From Novakomyces olei (Eukaryota > Ascomycota > Novakomycetes > Novakomycetales > Novakomycetaceae), in assembly GCA_016906335.1 (NCBI GenBank), contig JADEYG010000012.1, positions 1,116,501-1,180,500 of the forward strand: a DNA stretch of 64,000 nucleotides. Reading direction: 5' to 3'. The position numbers and the translations under genes were made by a program. Of the stretch, positions 35,120 to 46,200 are shown piece by piece; position 1 is the first letter of the stretch; every line of letters begins with the position of its first letter. Below the pieces are notes generated by a model. The model did not search any database. It saw only the letters and a list, made by a program, of their open reading frames with translations, and had not been told where the DNA came from.

Positions 35120-35452
35120 AAGCTGGTACAGGGCATCAAGGCGTCAAGTTTCAAGATAGAATGTAATATTAGACTGGGAAAAAGTACAAGTTATAATTAT
35201 AATACGAATATGAACAATGCAATGGATGCAATTCATATAAGTTTAATAAATCTGCTAAACAAAAGATTAAAGAAAAGGAAGAAAAGAAAATACTAAAAAC
35301 TAAAATTTACCAATCTCCATTTATTGGAATTTGTGGTCCTTTAATATGATCTGCTCCAAGTATAGCTGATTAAATCTAATTCATAATTTGTACACAAAAC
35401 TTCCGCCTCAGTCCAGGCATAATGATATAACACCGTGGGAATAAGTTCGAGA
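35120..35452. other. Convergent 3' intergenic region
   Basis: Between the ends of the methyltransferase gene (plus) and the NMN adenylyltransferase gene (minus). AT-rich; no gene or repeat of note. Confidence 0.55.
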
Positions 35453-36839
35453 CTATGCCGCGTCATTGTTAATTACAGACTTTACAGGTTCGGAATCGAT
35501 AAAGAGCCGGTGAGTCTCGATATACTTGATTACCGAATTTGGTAACAAGTACTGTACGCTCATACCTCGCCTGAAGAATAAACGGACCTTTGTACTCGAA
35601 ATATCATTGTAAATGAGCTGTTTAATAACGACAATGTTTTTCTGGTCATTAGAGGACGGAAAAAGACTCAACTAAAAGAAAACTTGAATGTTTGAACAGA
35701 AGAAGCCATTATAAATCATAAAAGAATCATACCCGATGCTCATATAATATATCGTGTGATAATAAAAAGCCCCATACATCAGAGCCTGTGCGTTCGACAA
35801 TAAGAGCCCCGTAATTCCCAAGAATATGATGTAGCTAGAAAATTTAATTTTGATAATAATTACAAATACATACGTCTTGATCGGACCAAACATCCGGTTC
35901 CCCCATAGATTCTATAAGATCCCCACCAGCTAGAAGCATAATCTTACACTTGCGCTGTTTACCATTGCTGAAGACCATTCCTCCATTCCGTTGATTTAAT
36001 TCATGATCAAAATGATCCAAGACGTTTGCCGTTGGTGTGTAACCTTTCTGAAGCGACTCCCAAGCGTCTACCATGAGCCACGAAGATGTACGCTCCGATG
36101 CAATTTCGCACATCCGTACTCTGTGCCTGGCGGGAGCTAGTCCGGGTTTTTTGTACGCATCGGAAACGCTTCATTATTGTTTAGTCGGCTGGCAAAATAT
36201 GTAACAAATAAAACGAAAAATCCGATTCGGAGACTTACGGCGAGTAATAGCCTCCCATGACTTCGTAATTCGAATTTTCCCGCAAATTATCCAAAGCCAT
36301 TTCTGTCGTTAATTGAACCGTTTTAAACCCCAATATTAAATTTAAAATATTAGAATCAAAGTATGCAAGCAAGCATCAGCAAGCACCAGCAAGCAACTTG
36401 AAATTCCTACCAAATATCCGCAAATGCAAGTATGTTATAGGGGAAAAGGATCCGCACGCGACAATAACAAGAGGCTCCTTCTCAGGATCTATATAAATTA
36501 GAAGGCTTAAAGGGTATAATTTTACGCAAACTCACCGGCCATAACCGTCCGCAAGCGGTGGTCAGGAAAGTTGTATTCATGTAAAGACTCAGCTTGGCGC
36601 GAAATTCCGGCAGGAACTTCTTCCAAGTCAGCTGCGTCGCCAATGCGATTACGGCCATCGTGCGGTCCTCGACTGAGTCGCTGAACTTCGTCCAAAGTAT
36701 CGTTTGAGAGTTTACGTCTCGTTAGTAACGAAGGCCTTCGCACATAGTCGATCGGTGTCAGCGCTCCACCGCTCTCGTCGCTATCGGAAGCCACATCAGT
36801 CGTACTTTTATACGATTTCCGCCGCGATGAGACACTCAT
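35453..36839 (-). CDS. NMA1: Nicotinamide/nicotinic acid mononucleotide adenylyltransferase
   Basis: Six exons (36839-36536, 36488-36411, 36302-36239, 36168-35874, 35834-35733, 35641-35453) join in frame into 343 residues; introns are 47, 108, 70, 39 and 91 nt. The first about 85 residues are a Ser/Arg-rich leader as in yeast Nma1/2. Core motifs follow: CGSFSPITYLHLR (the nucleotide-binding H-x-x-H-type motif), VMGGYYSPVSDAYKK, WLMVDAWE, IMLLAGGDLIESMGEPDVW, and the C-terminal YNDISSTKVR. The enzyme joins NMN or NaMN with ATP to make NAD(+) or its deamido form. Every intron falls inside a conserved block, which confirms the splice model. The gene symbol follows the yeast family; a second paralogue may exist elsewhere. 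Confidence 0.95.
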
Positions 36840-37822
36840 GGCCGGATTTCTAGTGCCGAAAATACGTGTAATTTTTCTATTTCTTGTCGCTCGGAAAATA
36901 GGCCTTTGGCGTGCCCCGCCAGCTGTCTTGGCGTCAAGGCGTGCCCTGACTTTTAGCGCAAATGTATTGTATTCTTTTATTTGTTAGACAGAGTACAGTG
37001 TGTACTTTCGAGTAGTAGTCAGACTCGTTTTTTCCAGTGCTCGGCGACTATTACTGCATAATATTTCCAGAAGAAATGTGGGTTATAGGGGGGGAAAGAG
37101 GTTTATACTGGCGAATTAATAACATACAATAACGAAGAGTACTTTTGTGCAATATTCAAAGATTCGTCGTAATTATAAAACACCGATCTAAAAACACTGA
37201 TTATTAAACACTGATTATTAAACACTGATTGTCCTTTACACGAGAAATTGTTTATGTCCAAACAGTTTTATTCTGCAATTATGATAATCATTGAATATTC
37301 AAACGGCGTACATTATTGCCTGCGTCGCTAAAACGTCAAGGCCTGGGTCGTACTTTCTGCTGGTTTTAGCGTTCGGCATATGGTTTACTTGGCAGCTCGC
37401 TCCCCATTATTTGTATATGTGGGGAAAGCGAGAAAAAATATCCAAAGGAAAAATTACAGCCATATTTGGACAAATAAACAAAAAGAAGGGTTATCGATCA
37501 TAATCATCCACCCCATCCTTTCGTCCATATTTTTTATGTCCATATTTTTTTGATTGCAATGTTTGAACAAAATTTCTAACTCTTTGAATAGACCCTAGGT
37601 GAAGTTTTGATCCAAGTTTGGTGACAGCCAGGCGGACGGCTTAGATTCAATTATTATATACTAGTCTTTATATACTTACTGGCGCTCTTGGACCTAACGC
37701 TATACTATCTTGAAGTGCAGTGTAGCTTTCATCTGGTCTCATTATCTTATAAGCAATAAAGAAACTAACCCTAAACCCTAATCCTAGAATTTAAACGTTA
37801 TCAGTATAAACCCTAACTAAGC
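36840..37822. other. Intergenic region, about 1 kb, with a possible small membrane ORF
   Basis: Holds the promoter of the NMN adenylyltransferase gene and the 3' flank of the NADH dehydrogenase. A short frame at 37342-37503 encodes a hydrophobic helix (YFLLVLAFGIWFTWQL) followed by a Lys-rich tail, but it has no ATG before the helix and I found no splice to an upstream ATG that keeps this frame. Telomere-like AACCCTAAACCCTAA stands at 37767-37781, with another unit near 37808. Confidence 0.45.
37767..37781 (-). promoter_or_regulatory. Telobox-like motif at 3' side of NADH dehydrogenase
   Basis: AACCCTAAACCCTAA on the plus strand; a second partial unit lies at 37808-37818. Its position is 3' of a gene rather than 5', so a role in transcription start is doubtful. 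Confidence 0.3.
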
Positions 37823-39097
37823 TTAAAACCTGGTAATATCGCGTCCAAACACTGTTGTAGTCAGCCAGTAAACCGGAATGAGAAATTTGTTCCTCAATGA
37901 AATGGTCATGGTCAAATATGCAGTACGCCACAGCAGCCAGGCAAGACGGCCACGCAATTTAGCGTGCTTGGTTTCGGCAATTGCGGTCCAGGAACCGACG
38001 TAGGTCATGATCCCACGATTGACAAACGTGAAATCTTCGTCAACTTCGGGATTGTTCAATCGATGAGCGAGATATCGAGCTTGCTGCGAGGCAACTTGAG
38101 CCGTTGCCGGTAGAGGATTTCCCTTGATAGTACAGCAATCACCAGCGGCATATATACTCTCGATCGGTTTGCCCGTGGCCTCGTCGAGTACATTCATCTT
38201 TTCATTGACGAGCAAGTTACCTGTTTTTGGAGCCTTTTTCATGTCCTTGATTCCCTCTATCAATGGATTCTGTGCTAACCCAGTTGACCAGACCAAAAGT
38301 CCAACAGGACGCTCAACCCCATTTACCTTATAACTGTTGGCGTGAACACTTTCGATTTTTGTATTTGTTAAAATACGAATACGATCACGTGCAAACTTAT
38401 GAGCAGCAAACTCACTCAGTCGTTCATCAAAGGCATTCAATATACGACCGGCCACGTCTACCACAGCAATATCAACGTACGGCAGTAGATGCAGATAGAC
38501 ATGAGCGAGATCAAAGTATATAAAGTCATGAATCTCGGAGGCCAGTTCTATCCCAGTGGGTCCACCGCCAACCATTACAAAGTGCAAAAGCCTCCGTTTT
38601 TCTGCTTCCGTGGTTCCGGGCAACGCGGCCCGTTCAAAATTGGACAAAAGCCGGAGACGGATACGTCTCGCATCAGAAATGTCTTTGGCAAAAAAGGCGT
38701 GCTCTTTCACGCCCGGTGTATTAAAAGTCTGTACATAGCATCCAGGAGCAAGTACAAGTTTATCAAATTGAAGTGCAATTTTTCCAGCTGTTGTATCGCG
38801 CGGCTGGCATTGTATAGTTTTGCGTGATTGATCTAATCCGTCCACCCAGGCTTCCAAAAAATGAACGTTCCGCAAGCGTCTGACGGGTTCAGCAGCAGCC
38901 CGAAACTCGAGCGTTCCCACCGCCGTTGAGGCCAAAAGAGGTGTAAACGTAAAATAGCTACGAGGCGATACTACAGTGACATCATAGTCCTTGGCTTTAA
39001 GAAGACGAGCAATCGAGTATCCAGCCCATCCGCTTCCCACCACAACAAGCTTCTCCTTTGGCGAGTGTAATGCACTTGAAAAAGGACGTAGAAACAT
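37823..39097 (-). CDS. Type II (rotenone-insensitive) NADH:ubiquinone oxidoreductase
   Basis: A single exon of 424 residues. A short basic leader (MFLRPFSSALHSPKEK) precedes the first dinucleotide fold VVVGSGWAGYS, which binds FAD. PRSYFTFTPLLASTAVGTLEFR is the typical NDH-2 block. The second fold, FVMVGGGPTGIELASE near residue 175, binds NADH. SIYAAGDCC is the FAD end motif, ATAQVASQQARYLAHRLN the quinone-site region, and the tail FGRDITRF ends as in other NDH-2 enzymes. The protein feeds electrons from NADH to ubiquinone without proton pumping. There is no EF-hand insert. The leader suggests mitochondria; matrix-facing or outward-facing placement cannot be told. Confidence 0.93.
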   Translation of the reverse strand: MFLRPFSSALHSPKEKLVVVGSGWAGYSIARLLKAKDYDVTVVSPRSYFTFTPLLASTAVGTLEFRAAAEPVRRLRNVHFLEAWVDGLDQSRKTIQCQPRDTTAGKIALQFDKLVLAPGCYVQTFNTPGVKEHAFFAKDISDARRIRLRLLSNFERAALPGTTEAEKRRLLHFVMVGGGPTGIELASEIHDFIYFDLAHVYLHLLPYVDIAVVDVAGRILNAFDERLSEFAAHKFARDRIRILTNTKIESVHANSYKVNGVERPVGLLVWSTGLAQNPLIEGIKDMKKAPKTGNLLVNEKMNVLDEATGKPIESIYAAGDCCTIKGNPLPATAQVASQQARYLAHRLNNPEVDEDFTFVNRGIMTYVGSWTAIAETKHAKLRGRLAWLLWRTAYLTMTISLRNKFLIPVYWLTTTVFGRDITRF

Positions 39098-40242
39098 GGC
39101 AGCGGACTTGTATCCTGAAACTGCGAGTCAGTCCCGAGAACAATTAGAAAGAGCTGGGCAGCTTGAAAGTGTGCGACTGCAATAAACAGAGGTAAAAGCA
39201 GATTATCTCGGCACTGCTGAATTGCACAATTGAGCCACGAGATTCCGTACGGCTGAGCCAATCAAAAAGTCACTAAATACAGCAACCCCTGGCAGATTGG
39301 CCTTTGTGCAATACGATAGAGCCCTTGTCGAGTCGCAGAGGAACTTTTTTTCCCAGACTGGACTTTTGTCCCGTTTCGCCTGCTGAAGCCTTCCGCGTAC
39401 TCCAATCGAGACTTGGCTCTTGTATTCAATTTGCACGACAAACGGCGGTACCTTTGACGATCATATATACCGATTCCCGTCCGAAACGTCCTGTCAAATC
39501 AGCCATTAAACCTCAATTTGAAATATACTTGCGATATTAATGGACGGGCGGGCGTGCAATGACCAATTTTAATATATGACATAAATGTAAAGGGTTTTAC
39601 ATAATACGAATGAGACATGTGGGCGTTTATCGGTGCGCAAGTCAAGAGATTATTGATAAATTATTAGAGTGCTCGAATATAAGTCGTGAAATGAAAATTA
39701 ACGCAGGTTTACAAAGCAAATTGTTGTTTTGGCTCCTTTTCAAACTGTACAGCGTCCAAAGTACAGTCCATAACCAAACTCGATCCAAAGCTGATGTGCA
39801 AAATGAGATTTTGATACGAATATTAATTTCATAAAATTTGGTGTGTCTAAACCAATTGCAACAGCTCTCCGGAGAAGCCGGGCCAATAAAGAAATAAGAC
39901 TCAAATTTTATAATTTGTTAATATGCACTTGTAATGTAGACCAAGCAAGCAGAGCTGTTTGCAGCGTTCACTTCAACGGCAAAATGGTTGGCAATCTCCG
40001 AGATTGTTTTGAATTAGCATCTAAGCCGATCTGAATAAATGAATAAATGAATAAATGAATAAATGAATAAATGAATAAATGAATAAATGAATAAATGAAT
40101 AAATGAATAAATGAATAAATGAATAAATGAATAAATGAATAAATGAATAAATGAATAAATGAATAAATGAATAAATGAATAAATAACAAATAATATATAA
40201 TATATAATAAATGAAAATACGGTTTACAATTACAGCAGCAAG
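39098..40242. other. Intergenic region, about 1.1 kb
   Basis: Between the NADH dehydrogenase start (minus) and TAF11 start (plus). Several open frames of 60-80 codons occur (for example 39610-39834), but none has recognisable homology, good start context or a consistent splice partner. The last 210 bp contain a perfect octamer array. Confidence 0.5.
40033..40184. repeat. Perfect 8-bp microsatellite, 19 copies
   Basis: Nineteen exact tandem copies of GAATAAAT (152 bp), ending 58 bp before the TAF11 start codon. No substitutions are seen among the copies, so it is young or actively homogenised. Confidence 0.97.
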
Positions 40243-41180
40243 ATGCCGCGTGCAGACAAGGCAGCCAATGGTCCCGCTAAACGAGGCAAAGGACGGCCAC
40301 GTGGATCCGGGCGCAGTCAAATGACGGTAATGGTTCAGAGGCAGCAGCAGCAGCAGCAGCCTACTCAGCAACAACAGCATGCTATGCAGATATTGAACCA
40401 GCATCAGCAGCAGCAAGCGCAACAACAAAATGCGCGCGACATTAGCCGAGGAGGCTCGCCTTTCCGTGCACCTTCAAGTCGTATGGGCACTCCCGTAGAA
40501 GGCTCAGGAGAAGGAGGGGATTATACTCAGGAAGGTGGAGCCAATGGAGCCAGTGGAGGCGGAGGCGGAGGAGAGGGTGAAGAAGACGATGAGCAGGACG
40601 ATTTTGGAACGGCTGCGGTGACAGACAGACGATCTGCGCTGGCAACAAATGACGAGAAGGAAAGATTAAAGTATGACAGTTTTAATTAGTGAGAGGGAAT
40701 AAGAAACCCGAAGCAACTGATAAATTCTAATTATTTCTAGGTTATTGCTGGAATCGTTTGATGCGGATCAAATGCAACGTTACGAAGTCTTTCGTCGAGC
40801 AAACTTGAACAAATCAAGCGTAAAACGTGTAAGTGATTACTCGCTTTGCGTGCACTAACGCCCAGTTGGCAAACCAGATCTTGAACCAAAGTATAAGCCC
40901 CAACGTGGCTATCGTTATTGCGGGCTTTGGAAAGATATTCGTTGGGGATATTGTCGAGCTGGGTAGGGAGGATTTTTATTCAAAGAGTTTGGAAATATTT
41001 GAAGATTAGCTTGCTCTCGTATTACTCATGATTACTAACGGTACAGCAAAAGAGGCACAGGCTGATGCTGGAGATAGTGGCCCATTGTCGCCTGATCATC
41101 TGCGAGAAGCGTACCGCAGATACAAAGCCAGAAAGCCCATCCCGCAGCAACAAAGATTCAACACGAAATGGCTTTTCTAG
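40243..41180 (+). CDS. TAF11: TFIID subunit TAF11
   Basis: Four exons (40243-40670, 40741-40828, 40866-40962, 41047-41180) join into 248 residues; introns are 70, 37 and 84 nt. The N-terminal 140 residues are low complexity: basic, then Gln-rich, then Gly/Glu-rich. The histone-fold domain follows: [59 protein letters not shown], and the closing [17 protein letters not shown]11 pairs with TAF13 in TFIID and contacts TFIIA/TBP. All three junctions fall inside conserved helices and keep the phase, so the model is firm. A 152-bp octamer microsatellite lies in the promoter. Confidence 0.95.
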
Positions 41181-41326
41181 ACTAGGGATAAAAGACAATA
41201 GAAAAAGAGCGACGTAGACGGGAGTATTCAAGCTGGTCGGAGTGGGGGTATTCATAAATGCTTCATGAACAAAGCTTGGCCCTTCTGGTCCGAGCGATAT
41301 ATCTATATAACTCGTCCAGTTACTTT

Positions 41327-42687
41327 TCAGAAATAATGGCCCTGCCCAGAGTACTTCACAGGTTCAGCTGTGTCTGACCGAAAGAATGCTGATGGACTAA
41401 AAGGTTTTGCACTGCAAAGTTCTCGGCCACTCGGAAATTTATTCAACAATTCTTCCCGTGAAGGATATGACTGGAAAGTCACCGTTCTATTTGTATGTTC
41501 CCATTGACCAGCAAGGGTCAGTGCCTCCTTTACTGTCTCGCGGACATAGTCCAAGTCAGACTGCTGTTTTAATTTAGGGCAAACTTCAACAGCAATTTTT
41601 CCATAGACTGAAGCAGCACCATAATTTCCGGCTTTCGCTTCCGATTGGCCTAGAAAAAGACAGGCTCGACAATAGCACGACTCACGAAGGGCTATTGTTG
41701 ATTTGGACAAACGGCTAGACAAGTCTGAACTTTTTGCGGAGGCTAGAAGGCCGTGAGCAGAAGAATACATATCTCTACTGGAAAGCGAGATGCGGCACAG
41801 TAAAGATGGAAGACCGTTGCCTCTCGTCTCGCGCGTGACTGCTGTTTGTTGAGCACCAGCAAGGCTTATTAGCGCGAGTGCTTGTAACACAGAAGGCGAT
41901 AGATCAACTGGGCCCTTTGGGAATTTCGCGCTGTATGCCTGCGAGATATGGCGAAATATTCCAGCCACACGACAAAGTGTATTTGTCGCCTGCCAATAGT
42001 TAGAAATGTGTATAAATCGCAGTTTTGAGATCAAAAGAATCTGTCAAATGGAAAGGATTGAAGGATTATTCTAATAGGATAAACTAAATTAAATAGAGAT
42101 AAGAAGGTAAAGCCAAAGCAAACTACCAGGTTAAGCTGTGAAACGCTGGCAGCGTCAGTAATGAGGGAAATTGACCAGTTGTTCAGACAGTATGCGTAGG
42201 CGAGCAACGTGTTTGCGATTTCAAATTCTATGCCTTTTTCTTCAATCCGAGGCTGAACTCTTGTGGTTGTTTCCGTAAGAACACAGCGCCAAGAGGTTTC
42301 TGATTGATGATTAATAAGAAAATATGAATACAAAAATAAAGCTCTGGTTTGATCATACTAATTGAGCCAAGCTTGTCCCCGTATAGCTTTTCGATTTCAA
42401 ATAGAGGAGGGATGTACTCCTCTAAACTCTGACGATCATTAGCCTCTATTCCATGACTTTGAACTATCTAGAAACATGACAAAAAAACTTTGGCCAACAT
42501 TCAGACTTACATGAGCAGCTTCCAAATAATTCTTTTGATTTGACCGTTTCAGTGTCTTGAGACGATCACGTACACGTCCACGCGTCATCGATGCCGCCGC
42601 CAGTAAAGGCGCGTGTTGTTCGTCATAATTAATTTGGCGCAGCCATTCAAAGGCGCCTGTCGTAGGCGCGTCAAATACAAGCGCCAT
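41327..42687 (-). CDS. BRO1-domain protein
   Basis: Four exons (42687-42511, 42467-42359, 42299-42127, 41989-41327) join into 373 residues; introns are 43, 59 and 137 nt. The product is mainly helical. BRO1-like features are PPLFEIEKLYGDKLGS in exon 2, IEFEIANTLLAYAYCLNNWS (the helix that opens the tetratricopeptide-like core) and the RVAGIFRHISQAY block that starts exon 4. Later helices include YCRACLFLGQSEAKAGNYGAAS. BRO1 domains bind ESCRT-III Snf7 in endosomal sorting or pH signalling. The protein is too short for Rim20/Bro1 (no V domain) and is closer in size to Brox-type or orphan fungal BRO1 proteins. Binding partners are inferred from the family only. Confidence 0.75.
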
Positions 42688-42884
42688 TACCGATATTCAT
42701 CACACGTCCAATGAAAAGATTTGCGTTCAATTCGGGAGAGACTCGTGACTATTCTACTATTCCCGTAATTTTCTCGGCAGATATGGGGACCTTAACCTCA
42801 CATGTGAGATTAGCTAAGTGTATAGTGGAAAGGTACGTGATTAGATAAGGTCGGTCGATTGACAAAGCAAAAAAAGAGATTATC

Positions 42885-42897
42885 AGGGTTAGGGTTT
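42885..42897 (+). promoter_or_regulatory. Telobox motif upstream of XRN1
   Basis: AGGGTTAGGGTTT, two telomere-type units, 356 bp before the XRN1 start codon. Confidence 0.45.
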
Positions 42898-43217
42898 ACA
42901 GGTTTATTCAGACAGTAGAATTATTCTGCCAGGAGCGGCGCCTCGATGGCAGAGCAAGTATTCTCGTATCTGACACATATCGAAAAGCCAACCAGCAATT
43001 TAGCAATTTCCGTCCATCGAAAACCTGGACCGGCGACTAAGATTCTGTTTGGATGGACAAAGTACCGTGCTAAGATGGATTTATAGTATATTCACTAGAA
43101 AATAATCAAATTATAGATAAAAAATCACTGCTATTATTTCGTGGGTTAATAGCAGAGCAAGGTTTATAATTTTATAATAGCCAACGGGAAACAGGAGGTA
43201 TTATACCATACGATCGC

Positions 43218-43235
43218 ATGGTGCAGCGATACTAA
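43218..43235 (+). promoter_or_regulatory. Five-codon upstream ORF before XRN1
   Basis: ATG GTG CAG CGA TAC TAA ends 17 bases ahead of the XRN1 ATG at 43253. It matters only if transcription starts upstream of it. Confidence 0.35.
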
Positions 43236-43252
43236 CGACACAGCGAAACAAG

Positions 43253-46200
43253 ATGGGGATTCCAAAAGTAGGTTTTAGGCATCATTTTATCATCTGTGAT
43301 TTTAACGAATACAGTTTTTTCGATGGATAAGCGAACGCTATCCCCTAATCTCGCAAGTGATCCAGGACAATCGAATTCCAGAGTGAGTTGCCCCGACTGA
43401 GTTATGATTTGCGCTAACGCTTCCTCCTTTTCTGTGGTAAACAGATTCGATAACCTGTACCTTGACATGAATGGGATCATTCACAATTGTACTCACAAGG
43501 AAGACCATACTTTGGCCGCGCTGCCGCGAAATGAAATGTACATTGCTATATTCAACTACATTGAACATCTCTTTGTCAAGATCAAGCCTCAGAAAGTCTT
43601 CTTTATGGCTGTGGACGGTGTGGCACCGAGAGCCAAAATGAACCAGCAACGTTCGCGACGATTCCGTACTGCCAAAGATGCACATGATGCTCGTGCAAGG
43701 GCGGTCGCCAAGGGCGAAGAGCTTCCACAAGAGGATCCGTTTGATAGCAACTGCATCACGCCCGGTACAGAGTTCATGGTTGAGCTGTCGAAGCAGCTGC
43801 ATTACTTTATCAATAAAAAGGTCAGTGAAGATTCGGACTGGCGCGGAGTACAAGTTATTTTCTCTGGTCACGAGGTCCCCGGAGAGGGTGAACATAAGGT
43901 AGCTGAGTTTATTCGTACGCAAAAGGCGCTTGAGGGATACAATCCAAACACTCGGCATTGCTTGTACGGTCTGGATGCGGATCTGATAATGTTGGGTCTT
44001 CTTTCACACGACCCGCATTTTTGCTTATTGCGCGAGGAAGTAAACTTTGGGCCCACAAGCAGCCAAAAGAAAAGCAAAGAATTAGAGCAGCAAAAATTCT
44101 ATCTCATGCATTTGTCATTATTACGAGAGTACTTGGAGCTTGAGTTTGAGTCTTTGCGGGGCGCAATGTCGTTTGAATATGACTTTGAGCGGATAATTGA
44201 TGACTTTATTCTATTGGCCTTTTTTGTTGGCAATGACTTTTTACCCAATTTGCCAAACTTGCACATAAACGAGGGTGCTCTGGCACTGATGTTTAACACT
44301 TACAAGCATTGTTTACCCGAGTTGGATGGGTACATTAATGAAAGGGGCACTATAAATTTTGCCAGATTGTCTAGGATTTTAAAAGACATGGAGGGATATG
44401 AGCGAGAAATCTTTGAACGACAAAGCGAGGATCTTTTGTGGTTTGAAGGAAAGCAGAATGCTTTTGTGGATGCTATGGAACACGCAAGGTCTAAAAACAG
44501 GCTGGTGGTAACGCTTAAACAGAGGCAGATTTTCGAAAAATTGCGAGATTTTATAAACAATGAGAAGGAGGGCGTCGAGTTCCCACAGGACGAGCTTTCA
44601 GTGGCGGACGAACGGTTCCTGCAAAGTCTCGTATCTGCTCTGCACCTGGTTTATGTAAAACAGGGCACAGTAGGCTCAGAATCTTACCCTGTCTATTACG
44701 TTGCCAAACCTATTGAATGGGACGATGAGGAGGAAAGTGAAAGTTCAGACAAGGAGCAAGAAAAAGAAGAGGAAGAAGAGCATTTGGAGATTGTACGAGT
44801 TCTACAAAAGTATGATTCTGCCCCTGTGATGGACGTGGATACAAGCGCAAATTTTGAAGAGCAAACGGAAAAGCTGTACAATGAAGCATTTGATTCTTGG
44901 AAGGACAAGTATTATTCGGAAAAGGTCCACTTCTCCTATTTTGAGAGCGATAAGCTCGAGAACATGGCGGAAAATTATTGTGAGGGTCTTCAGTGGGTTT
45001 TGTACTATTATTACCGTGGCTGCCCTTCTTGGGGCTGGTTTTACAAGTACCACTACGCCCCACTTGTCTCGGATGTGAGAAAGGGAATAAAGGAAAAGTT
45101 TGAGTTTGAACAAGGAATGCCCTTCCGTCCCTTTGATCAGCTGATGGGAGTCCTTCCGGAGAGGAGCAAACAGCTTGTTCCGCCCGGCCTAAGAAGCCTG
45201 ATGACAGAAGAAAATTCAATTATTAAAGACTTTTATCCTGAGGATTTCCCGCTTGATATGAATGGCAAAAAACAGGCTTGGGAGGCAGTTGTATTGATCC
45301 CCTTCATCGACGAACATAGGCTGCTAGACGCTATAAACAAGAATTATTTCAAGCTTACAGCGGAGGAGAAAGCACGGAATACCTTTGGACACGATATAGT
45401 GTTCAAGTACGATCCGGATGTGGAGTACATGTACGCCTCATCGTTTCCTTCTGTCTTTCCTGATTTTCCGAGCAAATGCCGGGCAGAGATTTATTTCCTG
45501 CCTCAAGTTTCTCCAGAAGATTTACTGGTTGGGCTGTGCAGAGATGTAATGCTGGGCAAGGACAGTTTGGCCGGGTTCCCCTCGCTTCGAAGCCTGCCCT
45601 TTGCTGCACAAATGGGTATGAGCAAAGTCAATGTCTTTGGCCAGGAAAGCCGCAACGAGTCCATGTGCCTGGCTATAATAAACCATTTCGAAGGCCAATC
45701 ATTAGAGGCAGTCGTCGAGCGACTTTTGGGCAATCCAATTTACGTCAATTGGCCTTATCCGCGCGAGGCAAAAGTAGTATCTGCAATGTCTGACGCTATG
45801 GTTTTCGCTATCGATGAAAAAAGGGGTCAATTGCAGACAAGTAATAGCAAAGTTGACGATATCAAACAGTTTCAAAAAGCTAAAAATGAGCTGGAGGCCT
45901 TTTACAATAAAAACGGAGTGTCTGTTGGTGAAATTGAAGTTGTTGTTACTGTGGCGCCTTTGAAGGGTCTGCGACAGACTGATGAAGGCGCATTTTTAAA
46001 GGATTTTTCTGATACCCAATCGCTGTCGCCACTTCAGCTTGTAATTACTGATGAGTTGAACGAGGATGCGCGGTACAAGGAACGAGCGGCTATGCCTATA
46101 GCCGACGAGTTTCCCGCAGGCACAAACGGCTTTTTCCTCGGTGATTTTAATTACGGACGGCCCCTGCAAGTCATTGGCCATGTTGACAATTCAAAGCTGG

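Larger units (their letters stand above)
42688..43252. other. Divergent promoter region with telobox
   Basis: 565 bp between the BRO1-protein start (minus) and the XRN1 start (plus). Contains a telobox at 42885-42897 and a five-codon upstream ORF at 43218-43235. A 31-codon frame at 42946 is too short to support as a gene. Confidence 0.55.

Noticed and set aside
39610-39834. A 74-codon ATG-started frame in the region upstream of TAF11
   Set aside because: No homology, no splice partner and AT-rich composition similar to noncoding surroundings.
40021-40428. Open frame reading IYSFIHLF repeats on the minus strand
   Set aside because: It is only the octamer microsatellite read in a frame without stops.
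42946-43041. A 31-codon ORF (MAEQVFSYLTHIEK...) in the XRN1 promoter
   Set aside because: Too short, stops early, and I found no splice partner that extends it.
44710-45219. A 169-residue minus-strand ORF inside XRN1
   Set aside because: Antisense to a well-conserved XRN1 region and without any recognisable motif.
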